Below are positions 9,937-21,199 of a stretch of 64,000 bases of DNA, in pieces. This DNA is from Evernia prunastri. Its lineage: Eukaryota > Ascomycota > Lecanoromycetes > Lecanorales > Parmeliaceae. Location: contig NKYR01000019.1 in assembly GCA_003184365.1 (NCBI GenBank), positions 1 through 64,000 of the forward strand. The letters are read 5' to 3'. Position numbers and translations under genes: made by a program. Within the stretch, counting starts at the first letter, position 1. Every line of letters starts with the position of its first letter. Under the pieces are notes generated by a model that made no database searches, was not told the origin of the DNA, and saw nothing but the letters and a program-made list of their open reading frames with translations.

Positions 9937-12650
9937 ATGCCTCTCGCACAGTATTTATGGGGAGCTGTCACTGGCTTGGTGAAGACCACTAGAGGGGTGG
10001 AGGACCTCAACTCCAGCATCCCTGATGTCGAGAACCTGGAATACAACCCCACCGGCTCGTATTCCTCCCCCAACCTACAACACGCACCTCAGCGTGTTCA
10101 CTCACAACATGGCGAGCAAGTCAGAACAGCCGTACCGATCGAGCTCCAGCATTCAAATACAATTAAAACACCAGAAAGAAAGGAGGCGAACGCTGGAGAG
10201 GTCACCATCCGTACCGATTTGTATCTACCCTTGACCGATGACACGGCAATGACCGGCGCGCTCCAACAGAAGAGCCAGAAGAAAGCGGTTGAACAAGAGA
10301 CGGGGGCAGCGTAAAATCATACTCCAGCAATGCCAACCACGAAAAATCTAGACATGTCAGTAGCTGAATCAGAGATCAAAGATCTCTGTGCTGCGCATAT
10401 CTTCACCTTTGCAAAAGGCCGGGAAGCAGCCGAACTCCGTCAGAACTTCTCTCAAATGGAGAAAGAAATGGCAGACAAAATAGCTGCTAAAGGCGATGAG
10501 CTCCGAAGACTACAGACTTGTGTCGACGACAAAGATGCCGAAATTCGCCGGTCAAAGGGCGACGCACAGGGTGACCGCGAGGCCAAGGAGAAAGCCATAA
10601 GGGAGAGAAAAACCGCCTGTACCGCGAGAAGCTTGCAGCCGAGCGGGCCACAGAGAGGCTTCAGGAAAACAACGAAAACTTGAAGTCGGAAAACGAAAGC
10701 TTGAGGTCACAAAAGGAACAAGCAGATTCGAGAGTCTTGGGAGCTGAGGGTCGTGCCAAAGGCATGCAAGCCCAGCTCAGGGCCAGCAAGACCAGAGAAG
10801 AGGAGTGGAGGATGCAATGCACAAAGGCAGAAGAAGACGCCAGAGACAAAGTCTTGGGCGCATATGACGTGGCCGCGGCCCAACTTCCGGCTGAAGCTCA
10901 GCAAAATGCAACGACGGCATCATCTAAAGAGGAGGATTTGACGGTGCTAGTGGGAAGCCTGCACAAGGAGAACGGCGAGCTTCAGGCAAAGATAGGTCAC
11001 TTGACAGCTGACAACCAAAGGCGGGACCGAATCTGGGAACAGTCAATGAAGGACCATAATGTTTGGGAGCAGAAGATGCACCTTTGGTGTGAGGAGACGA
11101 AGCAAAATGCGCTGACTGAAGAGCGTGCAAAGGTTAGGACTGAGCAAGATGCTAGGGAGCGGAAAGTTCGCCGCCAGTGTGGTGAGGAGAAGCAGAGAGC
11201 GGTCGCTGCGGAGCGGGAATGTTGCCGGGTCCGATGGGAGTCTCTGGAACGTTCGTTGAGGGGTCAACTTGCCGTGAAGGTAAGGTCTCAGAACAACAAA
11301 GAGCTGCAGAAGCTCCGTCGCAAGGCCGGTACCGGGCACAAACAGCATTCCAAGATCCAGAAATCTCAAGTGAAATGGGAGTTCAACCGAGCTGTGTCCC
11401 ACGCTGTCGAGGTGGAGCGGTCATCGTTCTAGAATCAGCTCCAGATCCAATTCCAGACCGAACTATCGGCTTACAAGACCCAACTCGAGTCCGAGCATTC
11501 AAAATCTCAGACGCAACCAGAAGCACAGAACGGCGTAGGTGCGGCGAATCAGGCCCTTCTGCATGAAGAAGTCAAGAAGCGAGATGAGCAAATCGAAAAA
11601 CAAAAAGGGGATTTGAAGAAAGCATTGGACGCCGAGCGAGAATCGGAAAGCACTCTTAAGAGCGTCAAAAAAGAGAACGATCGACTAAGCCGAACTGTCA
11701 CAGCCTATGAGAGTGAAAAGTCTGTGGCCAAACACACCACGAACGAGGCACAGATCGCCCTTCTAACACAGGAATGGGTTCGAGCCGTGGCGCTCTTGAT
11801 GGAGATTGCCACATTGGGTCTAGACGAAAAGCATCGTGCTCTCCTGAACGAGCTAGTCCTCGCCAACAGGGTGGTGAAAGACATCCGAACCACTATCGAG
11901 GAAGGTGCCCTCATCGACTACGAAGCGTTCCAGAACAGGCTGAACCTTGTGATCGAGAGCTCCGACGAATTCGAAAACTTGGATCGCATGGAACGACCGG
12001 CACTGCACGCGCAGCTGGAGGGAATATATTTGGTCATCGGCGGTTTGATGAACATCCTCGCGGGCGGGCGGGGAGACAATACGAAGCAGGATCTCCTCGA
12101 GAGGATATACAGCGATCATGTCAAAGGGAAGGGGAAGCAAGGCGCCGTTATTGGGGCAGGCGCGGCTTCTGGATCATCCTAAGGCATGGATGGTGGAGCG
12201 GGCGCGACCCCGGCGCCCCAACCCATCGGAAACGACTAAATCAGAAGCGATCTGAAGAACAACGTTCAGGCTGGCTTCAGCAGCACATCTACGCCTACGA
12301 ACACACAGAATCCTAGCGCACATCCGTCGTGAACCACATCGCAACCTAATGCGGCAGCATCACAGAAGGGCCCAAAAATATAGACCCCGCGACTACGCAC
12401 GCTCTTCAGGGAACGGCGAGCTATATCGGAGTATCAGCAGTCGGTGGGATGGACAGATGTGATAACGCGCTTGGTTCGCTTCTCTCCTGTAAATGGAAAC
12501 GGGCTTCGACGCTGTCGAAGCGGGTATACGGTCGTCGTTTCACATGGTCAATGATATGGTAGGCGTGAGGCGGCATTCGGAAGATATGAAGAGAAGGCGG
12601 CATTCGGAATATGTGAAGAGAGAGTGGGAAAAGCAGAGGGTAGGGTAGGA
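9937..12650 (+). pseudogene. Coiled-coil family copy 3, broken by nonsense codons and a frameshift
   Basis: ATG 9937 opens a frame that meets TAA at 10312. The same frame resumes as coiled coil to about 10600, where a 1-nt shift within GAGAGAAAAACC moves coding into a second frame. That frame reads through 10680-12500 with stops at 11430 (TAG), 12180 (TAA), 12237 (TAA), 12330 (TGA) and 12381 (TAG). Protein-like sequence is kept on both sides of each stop: coiled coil around 11430; the shared helical domain at 11790-12110 (LANRVVKDIRTTIEEG, LEGIYLVIGGLMNIL); a Ser/Thr/Pro-rich linker at 12180-12380; and the repeat start QSVGWTDV at 12438. A further shift leads to EYVKREWEKQ near 12610, matching the end of the repeat in copy 4. 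No single intron model removes these stops, so this is a pseudogene with high probability. Confidence 0.85.
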
Positions 12651-13896
12651 GGTTTGCAATGGATCAAATGGGCTGCGTGGTTACCCGCTGTTTGAGCCCG
12701 CTCGTACTCCTGCTGCTTTACTTTACGCAACACACAACGGGATCGAGACGGGCTGGGGAGGGATTGTTGAGTTGTTGTTGCAGGCAGGAGGGAATACAAA
12801 ATACAACAAGAGCGAGCGATCGATAGGAAAAGGGTTTTTTCTTGAAGGATCTTTTTACTCGGTCGAGGGTGGTTGGTTTCATGCTTGGTGCCTTCTTATT
12901 ATTAAGCTGCGATCTATACATACGAATCGAGTCTCTCGCTTTCTTGAAAGAATGAGTAAGTTGGACTAATTTAGCCGGAAAGGCCACGCGTGGTAGGTAA
13001 CAAAGACATGTCGTAACAAAGAGAATCAGCGCGAGATGCACGTCTCACGTTTTCTTTGTTCCCCCTGCCCCTCTCTCCCCCTTCTTCCTCTTTCCACCAT
13101 TCTCCCTTTCCCCCCTTCCCTCCTCCCTCCCTCCCTCCTCCTCCACCCATCCACATAACCCCCTCCTTCTATCCCAGAAAGCCCTTTCCCCCTCTCAAAC
13201 ACTCGTAGCAAAAACAGCGCGCAAAGCGGGCCTGATACCCTTCTAGTAAAAGCTTGACAGGCATCAATAGTGTCAACAGCGAATGTGATAAGGGCCTACC
13301 AGAATAGACGACATCGACAGACAAGAGTTGAGCACTGAGGGCGAGTGTTGACAGACGGCTTGACCCCGCTTGGCCCCGCTTGGGATTCTTGGTGTTAAGA
13401 TTCGCAGGGGATAAAGGGAGGGGGGATTTTTGGTGGGGTTTTTGGTTGGGGAGGGGGATGTTGACGGTTGACGAGTCCCATGACGACGGTCAACACCATC
13501 TTTTTCTGACTAAGTCTTGGTCTTTGTTTTGAAATTTTTTTCTTGCACTCTTCACGTTACTCTTCCACACACACTCATCCACACACACACAAGCTTTACG
13601 CACTCACACGCACCACTCAAACACACACATTCAAGCTCTTACACTCGTACACACCACTCAAACACACACACTCAACTCTTACATTCATACACGCCACTCA
13701 TCCACAACACTCAGCCTCTCACACTCAACCTCTTAAATTCAACCTCTTACACTCAACCACACCACACACTCACCTCCTTCCCGGAGTCTACTCATACATA
13801 TCATACATAAATATCCCTTCCTTCTTGTACTCTCTACCACACTTGCCGAACCCACATGCATCTTTCCATAATTTAGCACCCACCTGTTCCGCCGCC
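12651..13896. other. Upstream region of copy 4 with pyrimidine tract and CA-rich leader
   Basis: 13060-13200 is a strongly pyrimidine-rich stretch (CCCTCCCTCCCTCC type). 13555-13775 is CA/TC-rich, with a roughly 41-bp imperfect duplication beginning CACTCAAACACACACA. The copy 4 reading frame stays open through this low-complexity stretch to 13543. The composition and the good Kozak context at 13897 argue it is untranslated leader. Confidence 0.6.
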
Positions 13897-16800
13897 ATGG
13901 ATGCTCCCGCGACGGGGTTCTGGCGTTTCATCGAGGATGTGGAGGAGATGATGCTCCAGCAGGGACCTATCGACTGGAACACGGAACCTGTTGTTGATGA
14001 GGAAGAGACGGTGCAAGTTTCTCAGCCACAGTCTGTGACGGGCACTGTTGATGATGTGGATGGTAATGATGGTCACGTGGAGGTGACGGCTAACGGACAG
14101 TCGTCATCGGAGAACGAGGCTGGTGACACGGATCAAGGTTTGAAGATTGTTTCAGGTGATAGAAGTCGGAAGACTGACTTTCGACCAGCAAGCACTTTGG
14201 TTCGTGGCAAAAAGAGCCTTGCGGAAAAAGAGTACCCCGCGAAGGCCAACACACATCGGCTGCTAAAAGATCTGAACAACCAGAACAAGGAGTTGTTGGC
14301 GGAGAAGGTGGATGCCATCAAGTGGCAAGATGCAGCATCCATGGCCATCAAGGAGGCAAAGGACGAGGCCGAAACCCGCAAGGAGGAGACCAAGGCGGCG
14401 AAGAAGGTCTCACTTTTGACAAAATTCAGAATGCGACGACAGCTTGACGACTCGAAGAGCGAAGCTGCGGTATTAAAGAGAGATCTCACATTAGCCGCCA
14501 ACGAGAAAGCCACGACTGAAGCAACGCATCGCGAAGCGACTTCAGTGGCCCAAAGGAAGGTCGACGACTTGCGGGTCAGGCTCAACTCCGCCATAAGAAA
14601 CAGTCAAAAATCTACCGAGCAGTCCGAGGAGCTTTCCAAAAAGATCAAGGACATGCAAGACGAGCTGGAGGACAAGAAAGAGGACCTGGCGGCCAAAGAC
14701 AGAGAGAAGAAGGAGTTGCAGGACAAGATCGATGTCCGCGATTCGACAATCGAACACTATGTGGTCGAAGCCAGAAAGGATCGTGCGGCTTGCAACAGAT
14801 ACTGCAGCGATAAATTCGAGAGCGAGAGGCTGCAACGGGAGGCCGAGAGTAAGGTGGCTGAACTTGAGCGCAAAGCGCTAGCGGTCAAGGCACAGACTGA
14901 TAGGGCGAGGGAAGCCCTGCAAATCAAGCTCGACGAGGCGGTGACCAGGGAAAATGAAGCCAAGGCTAAGACAAGGAAGGTCGAAGGTGATGTCGAGGTG
15001 TTGGAAAGAAGTCTGGAAGAAACCGAGTGGGCTAGGGATGATTTCCGTTTGAGGGAGGAACGATTGGCGGCGCGCTTCGCTGGAAGCCGAGGAAATGCTA
15101 GCGTCCCACCTCAAGACACAGCCGCTGCCACCAGCGCCCCCGTTTCCGCGACAGAGCAGCAGACGCCCGCGACAACGGCAAATGAGGCGGAGCCTTCCAA
15201 GGAGGCGGCGGATGACTGGAAGCGGAAGACTCGCCGTAAATTGGCTAGAGAGAACGAGACGGCGCTCGCTACTGAGCGGGCAACCATCCGCCGTGAACTG
15301 GAAGAAGAAAACCGGACGGCACTGGCTACTGAACGGACCACCATTCGCCGTGAACTGGAAGAAGAAAACAGGACGGCACTGGCTACTGAACAAGCCACCA
15401 TTCGCCGTGGACTGGAAGAACAAAATCGGACGGCGCTGGCTACTGAACAGGCCACCACTCGCCATAGACTGGAAGAAGAGAACCGGACGGCGCTCGCTAC
15501 TGAGCAAGCCCGGATCCGAAACCAGCTTCAGACCGAGTTTCAGAACAATCTGGCCAACCAAAAGGCCCAATGGAGGACCGAGTTCATCGCCGCCGAGCGG
15601 CCCCAGCTGGAGACTGCCATCCAGAGTGAGCTCCTAACTCAGCTGCAGGCTGGCTACGATAATCAGCTGGCAAAAGACAAGACCCAATGGAAAGTTGACT
15701 ACGCTGCCAACGAGCGACCTCAGCTCGAGTCCCGGATCCGAGACCAGGTCCGGACCGAATATCAACAGGAGCTGTCAGATTTCAAGGCCAAGTGGGAGGT
15801 GGACCATTCACCCTCTCCGGCATCAGTGGAGGCTCAGAAGAAGGAAGGATCTGCAAAGCAGATCGAGAAAGAACCTGGAGTTGCCGGATCGGGTCCCACC
15901 AGATCCGCCGAGGATGACATGCTCTTGGCCTCATTGTCCAGGGAGTCGGATGAAAACCACGCGCTCTTCCTAGAGATGGAAAAGGCCGGCCTCAGCACCG
16001 ACCCGGAAGCCTACGTTGTGTTTGGAGGACTCAACCGGGCTAAGGAGGCTCTTTATGATGTGAAGTGCGAGCTTCGAAAGCCTGACGCCGCTGTCAACAA
16101 AAACAACCTTCTCTATTCGATGAAGGATATCTCTGTCAACAAGCATTATATCCAAAAGCTGGATCCCAAAACGCGAGAGGCACTGATCCATCAGGCCAAT
16201 GAAGCAAATAGGAGGCTGGAATATGTGCAGGGAATACTGGCAAGCAACAATGATGTACCAAAAGACGCCATGCTCGTGTCATTGTTGACGCCTCTGAACG
16301 ACGAGTCTGAGCACAGAAGCACATCAGCGTCTTCACAAACGGCTAGCGGGTTCGGGAATGCCGCTAATCTTGGAGCCCCGGCGTTTCCACTGACAGGAAA
16401 TGGGTTTGGAATGGCGGCTGCCCCTGGTAGGTCGGTGCTTACAGCAGCCAACGACTCCAGAACCTCAGCCGCTCCTGGACAATTTGTGTTCCCACCAGTC
16501 ATCGGTTCTCAGAATCCGGTTGCTTCTGGCACTTCTGTGTTTCCATCAATTATTGGTTCTCAGAATCCGGTTGCTTCTGGCACTTCTATGTTTGCACCGA
16601 ATAGCTTTGGTAGTGTGGCAACCCCAGTTGCCAATAAGACCTATCCAACACTACCATCGACGAGCCAAAAGCCCTTTAGTGGCTTAGCTCCGGCTACCCG
16701 GAAAATAAACAAGGCTTCGGGCGTCTTCAATCCGTTCGAAGCCTCCAATTTCGAAAATGACCGTTCGTTAGGCATCACGCCTTCCCAGAATGATCAGGGT

Positions 16801-18116
16801 AGTGGGTCATCAAATCAAGTGGCGGAGACCCAAACAGATGGTAAGCATAAGCTCGAGAAAAATTCCGTATTTCTTATTCACAAGGGTAAAGGTTCGGTAC
16901 CATCTATTAGCTTGAGCCCAGCAGCCGATGAAGACCACCAGATGGACACAGATCGCACCGAATCACCTCTTCCGGGCACCCAAGGTCACAGTGGCACTAC
17001 CGGCAGTGACTTTCTTACACCTCGAGCAGCTCGACAGGTTTTGAGACCCAAAAGCCAACAGCGGGGATCCTCACCTAAAGGTCGCCAGCTTGCACATCAA
17101 GCCTTCGCTCAGACGTCGAATGTATCCGCGCCAACGCCATCCCAAGACAAGCCAGCCAATCCGCAGGAGCAGGCCCCAACAACCCAACAAGCCGGATCGA
17201 CAAGTTCACCTCGAACACCTTTCACGCTTGAACCCAACCACGGTTTTGGTAAGTGCACCTTCCCCCATCTCAACAACTTTGGCTAACATATCTTCTAGAG
17301 CTCACGCCGAGTGCCTCTCCTACCGAACGTGGCAGTCACTTGCGCGCACAGCAAGACCCAGCCGAATACCAGAAGCCTCTGACGCTCTTCCAAATCCCCG
17401 ATGGTACCTCATCTGCATCAGGGCAGGGCAACGGTATCATGAATTCGGAAAATGGTGAGAGGATGCACCAGTCCGGGCCGTCAGAGTCTGCGCCATTGGC
17501 TGCGGGAAGCGATGTTACTGTAACACCGCCGGGATGTGAAGGATGGACAGACGAGATGGAGACGTATGCGCGAGAAAATTTGAAGGTTGCAGATGTGGAC
17601 CAAGTCCATATCGAAATCTATCTGGGCTTTTCCCAGACCGAAAACATGGACGGACTACAACGCCACTTGGAGGAGCTCAAGAAGGAGATTGAGGCCCAGG
17701 AGCAGGATCAGGTGCCGCCAGAGCAAAGCACGCAGCCGGCTGGCTGGACGGACGAGATGACGGAGTTCGTGGAAGGCTCGCTGTGCGCTGGGAACGACGT
17801 GCAGACCACTGTCAATGAATTCCGACTGACACGGAGCGACGCCTTCGACATCCAAGGGCTGGAAGAGCACGTTGAGAAGTTGAAGAGAGAGTATCGGAGC
17901 AAGAAACCTGAAGGACAAAAAGTCCAGGTCTCTCAAGAGCCTGTAGGGTGGAGTGATGAAATGACGGCTTTCATCCAGGAACAGCTGCGCCAAGGGGACC
18001 GGGACGTCGCTCACATGACTCTGGAGCTCGAGATGGAGAATGTCGACGCTGTCTTCCTTGAAGGTGTGAGTGACTACGTGGAGAGGCTAAAGTCGGATTT
18101 CGAAGCCCAGCAATAA
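13897..18116 (+). CDS. Coiled-coil family copy 4, intact, one intron
   Basis: Start ATG 13897 sits in a near-ideal context (GCCGCCATGG). Exons are 13897-17248 and 17299-18116. The 50-bp intron has a GTAAGT donor, GGCTAAC branch and TCTAG acceptor and restores the frame exactly (1389 residues). Domain order: acidic N-terminus beginning MDAPATGFWRF with no membrane helix; coiled coil, residues about 100-650, including five 19-residue repeats; helical domain, about 672-802 (LNRAKEALYDVKCELRKP, then ANRRLEYVQGILAS), clearly homologous to copies 2 and 3; a long Ser/Pro/Gly linker with FG and GFG dipeptides, about 805-1115; and three roughly 67-residue repeats starting GWTDEM, GWTDEM and GWSDEM at nucleotides 17541, 17742 and 17946, each ending in a charged helix such as HVEKLKREY. 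Function unknown. The layout suggests a scaffold protein, but that is inference. Confidence 0.9.
15250..15534 (+). repeat. Five tandem 57-bp repeats inside copy 4
   Basis: Units start at 15250, 15307, 15364, 15421 and 15478 and encode 19-residue repeats close to ENRTALATERTTIRRELEE. The period of 19 does not match the heptad, unlike the 21-residue units in copy 1. Confidence 0.9.
16504..16605 (+). repeat. Two 51-bp direct repeats in the copy 4 linker
   Basis: GGTTCTCAGAATCCGGTTGC occurs at 16504 and 16555. The units encode GSQNPVASGTSVFPSII-type 17-residue repeats in a Gly/Ser/Phe-rich linker. Confidence 0.85.
17249..17298 (+). other. Intron of copy 4
   Basis: Donor GTAAGT, branch GGCTAAC at 17281 and acceptor TTCTAG. 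Removing it joins codon G|AG and continues in the frame that carries the GW repeats. Confidence 0.85.
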
Positions 18117-19249
18117 GGTCAGGGACAATAGGGATCTTATGGGGCTTGCGGCATTCGATCGGGAAATGGAAATGAAGGGATGGTGATTGACTTGAAGGAT
18201 TTCTTTTAGGGTTGTCTCGAGCGAATGATGCTTGGGTGTACAGTGACTGGTCAGTGATTATTGACAGCTGCAGTGATGGAGCAGTGAAGCATCGATGCGG
18301 GCGGGTTGATATGGAATCAGGCTGCGAGCTGTCGCGGGGGAGATCGAGGGGCCTCTGGGTTTCCATGGTTTTTATCTTCACCTTTAGGAGGTGTCTTGTG
18401 GTTTTCAGTATCCTGCGTGATGCGGCCACTTCGAGTTCTTAACATAGAATCAATTCCTCTACCCATTCAATTCCATTTATTACTCTTGCAGCACGCATTT
18501 CCGGCTCTGACAGGATCTTGCTTAGACTCCTCGAATATCGCTTGGATATCTTGACTTATACCTTGCGTGCTGTATCGCTGATAGGCTGGTGCGAGCTACA
18601 CCGTGTAGATATTCAGGATGATTCTTTTACTACTTAAATGGCTCAGAGATGAAGACAGCTTTAGAACGGAGGACGCTAGTTTCTACTCTCCTAGGTAGAT
18701 TGACCAATCAAATCCCCAGTATTTGTAATATCCTTGGCACCCTTCTCCAGCTTGAAGCTGCATCTTGGAAGGAATCGTAACCTCTTACGAGTAACTTGCT
18801 CATCAAGGTGTCATAATGTCCAGAAGCCTCCAAGACTCGCTTTCATTTTTCCCCTATGCTTCTAGGACGAATAAGCCATCAAGTAGTCCTCTTCTCCGCT
18901 AGGATCTGTGTACCTGGAACTCGATTGACGAAGCGGGCATCACAGCTGGAACCTTGGTGACTTTTGGTTTGCTCAGCCTTGTAGCTTTGCCGTGGGTGGC
19001 ATTGCAAGCATCGAGTGTCAGACGTTTCAGATGTGAGCATGAATTGAGAAAGATACAATCCTGGCGATGGGTTTGTGATTGACTTTTGATAATTTATTAC
19101 ACAGGCAGGATACACTTTGGACGTCTCGTTCAGATCCGAGAGAGCCAAAAAAATTATCGATTAAGCACATACAAGGGAAAGGAGTCGTTTACATCAATTT
19201 CTGATCGCTCCCCCACGCCACCTCCCAAACCATACCGTGACCTTTAACA
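18117..19249. other. Intergenic, no recognisable gene
   Basis: Only short frames without protein-like composition. This is the convergent gap between copy 4 and the dehydrogenase on the minus strand. Confidence 0.6.
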
Positions 19250-20513
19250 TTACAAAGAGATGACCACCTTCTTGGCAGACATGCCCTTCCTCTGAATGTC
19301 GTAGCCCGCTTGGATGCACTCCAGACCTTTCCCAACGACCTGCGGTTCCGGAGCCGCGACGTACGTGCCGTCCGCCAGCGCCCGCGGGAGGAACTCCCCA
19401 TAGATCGCCTTGCCGACTTCGTTGTAGAGGAGAGAGGAGCCGAAGATGAAGTTGGTCCGTATGCCCCTCGTTTTCGACTTGACCCAAATGGTCGCCATGC
19501 CGGACATGTACGAGACCATGGTGGACAGGATGACGAAATTCTTCGGCGGGGGTTGCGGCACGGGGTACGAGGCCATGGAGAGGAACTTGTCGCCTTTGCA
19601 TTTGTCGAGGACGTCGAGGCAGTTCTCGGCCGCTCGGGCGCCGATGGACATTGCGCCGGCGATCGTTTTGCCATTGAAGGCGTCGATCAGGTCGTCGACG
19701 ATTAACTTGCTTCTGTAGTCGAACGCTTGGCTCGCGCCGAGCTTTTTGACATAGGCGAAATTCTTGGGCGAGCAGGTGGTGATGACCTCGTAGCCGGCCG
19801 CGACGGCGAGTTGGATGGCGTTGCAGCCGACGCTTGTGGATCCGCCCCAGACGAGGAGGGTTTTGCCAGTTGGTTTCGGGGACGTGGAGGGGTACTGGAG
19901 TGCAAGCTGGTCCTTTTGGAACAAACCGGAGGCGGCAGTGGACAGGCCCAAGGGGAGGACGGCGGCGCTTTCGTAGGACAAGGTGCGGGGAATTGGCGAT
20001 GCCGCGTTGACCAGGAGGACGGTGTATGCTTGAAAGGCGCCGTACGCTGGGCTGGCGTACCCCTCGTCTGTTCCGTTCGCGTGGCCGACGACCCGATCGC
20101 CAACTTTGAAACGGGTTACGCCAGGGCCGATCTCGACGCCCTCCCCTGCCGTATCGAGGCCGAGGATGCATGGGTACTTGAGCCAAGTGAACATCATCTT
20201 GGTGCCCATTTCTTGAATTATCCAGTCGATTGGATTGACGGCTACTGCGCCCTAAAGAGTATCCAGGGTTAGCATCGCCATTGCTGTTCGGACTGAACGA
20301 GTATTTTGAGTGCTGAAGAATATCCCATGCGGCACGCATGGCTCGTACATTATGCCAACCGACTCATTGCCGTACAGGGTGACATAGACTCCGACTAGTA
20401 CTTACATTCTTAACGACAATTTCGTTCTCACGCGGGGAGGTGTAAGGAGCCGACTTGACCTCGAGAGGTTTGGCCTTTGATGCCGTCTGCCATGCTGCGG
20501 TGTTGGAAGGCAT
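19250..20513 (-). CDS. Medium-chain dehydrogenase/reductase, trans-enoyl-reductase-like
   Basis: Two exons on the minus strand: 20513-20406 (36 codons from ATG in CATCCCGGG) and 20251-19250. The 154-bp intron has donor GTAAGTACT, branch GCTAACC and acceptor TTTAG. The joined protein is 369 residues, normal for fungal MDR enoyl reductases of the ToxD/LovC type. The N-terminal GroES-like half contains NPIDWIIQ and LGLDTAGEG, the position of the usual LGCDxAG. The NADPH-binding half carries VWGGSTSVGCNAIQLA. I do not see the zinc-ligand Cys set of classical alcohol dehydrogenases, so a zinc-free NADPH-dependent oxidoreductase is likely. It lies head to head with a Zn2Cys6 regulator at 21200, about 690 bp away, which may control it (inference). 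No polyketide or peptide synthase is in the window, so a biosynthetic role is unproven. Confidence 0.88.
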
Positions 20514-21199
20514 CCCGGGCTTGTGCAGGTGTAAAGATTGAGATTGGGAACAGGGGGAAGACTTTGAATGCTACTGGTAGAAGGATGGGCTGTAGAGACT
20601 TTGATCTTTTCTGCTGGTAGAAGAATGGGTATTTTCTAATGGTAGGAAAAGAGGACGGGGGAGACACCCTTTATACCTCCTAGTCACCATCTTCTCGGCC
20701 CTTTGGCCAGGAAAAGGGACGGACATGACATTCGTCCGTGAGCCAGGAAATCTTCATTCATGTTGTGATTTCCACAATTGCGCTCAAGTTGCCGTTGAAC
20801 GATAGGCAGTTACAGACTGTCCGATGCACTGGCGTGGTGATTTGAGGATTAGCGCAATCGTGAAATGCGAGACGAGGTTAGCGTGATTCTTGGAATGCGA
20901 AACGAGGTTAGCGCGTGATCTGCCGCTTAAAATCACCCTAAGGTTAAGGGATTCAAACCCTAAGACCCTCGGAGGAACGTATTCGTGTTCGGAGTACGCA
21001 TGTTGGCAAGCAAGTTGGACAGAAGCCACTTCAGTCTCTTGCCGCTAAGTTACCCCATTATAAAAGAGGTGATCGATGGGATTTGGCATGTACAATCCTC
21101 ACGCCCACCAATGTACAGTTTGCAGACAGAAGCTTCAGTGCAAGAGGCATAGAGACCATTCTTCACAATAGCTTCTCGTCACTCTCTCGCGATACTGTC
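20514..21199. other. Divergent promoter region with a short direct repeat
   Basis: Shared upstream region of the dehydrogenase and the Zn2Cys6 regulator. At about 20858-20920, GAAATGCGAGACGAGGTTAGCGTGAT is followed by a near copy, GGAATGCGAAACGAGGTTAGCGCGTGAT. This could be a regulatory repeat or chance duplication. Confidence 0.45.

Noticed and set aside
10311..10372. Possible intron removing the TAA at 10312 in copy 3
   Set aside because: Every GT-AG combination nearby either is too short or lands out of the frame that carries the coiled coil.
12995..13020. Third copy of the dispersed element (ACATGTCGTA at about 13008)
   Set aside because: Only about 12 bp match; flanks do not resemble the other two copies.
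13543..13896. In-frame N-terminal extension of coiled-coil copy 4
   Set aside because: Encodes only His/Thr/Ser low complexity from a CA-rich tract; ATG 13897 has an excellent initiation context and begins normal protein sequence.
14878..15570. 230-codon minus-strand frame opposite copy 4
   Set aside because: Antisense shadow created by the 57-bp repeats; Leu/Phe/Arg-rich with no motif.
20252..20405. The other 154-bp intron as a further copy of the dispersed element
   Set aside because: Same length by coincidence; the sequence does not resemble 22502-22600.
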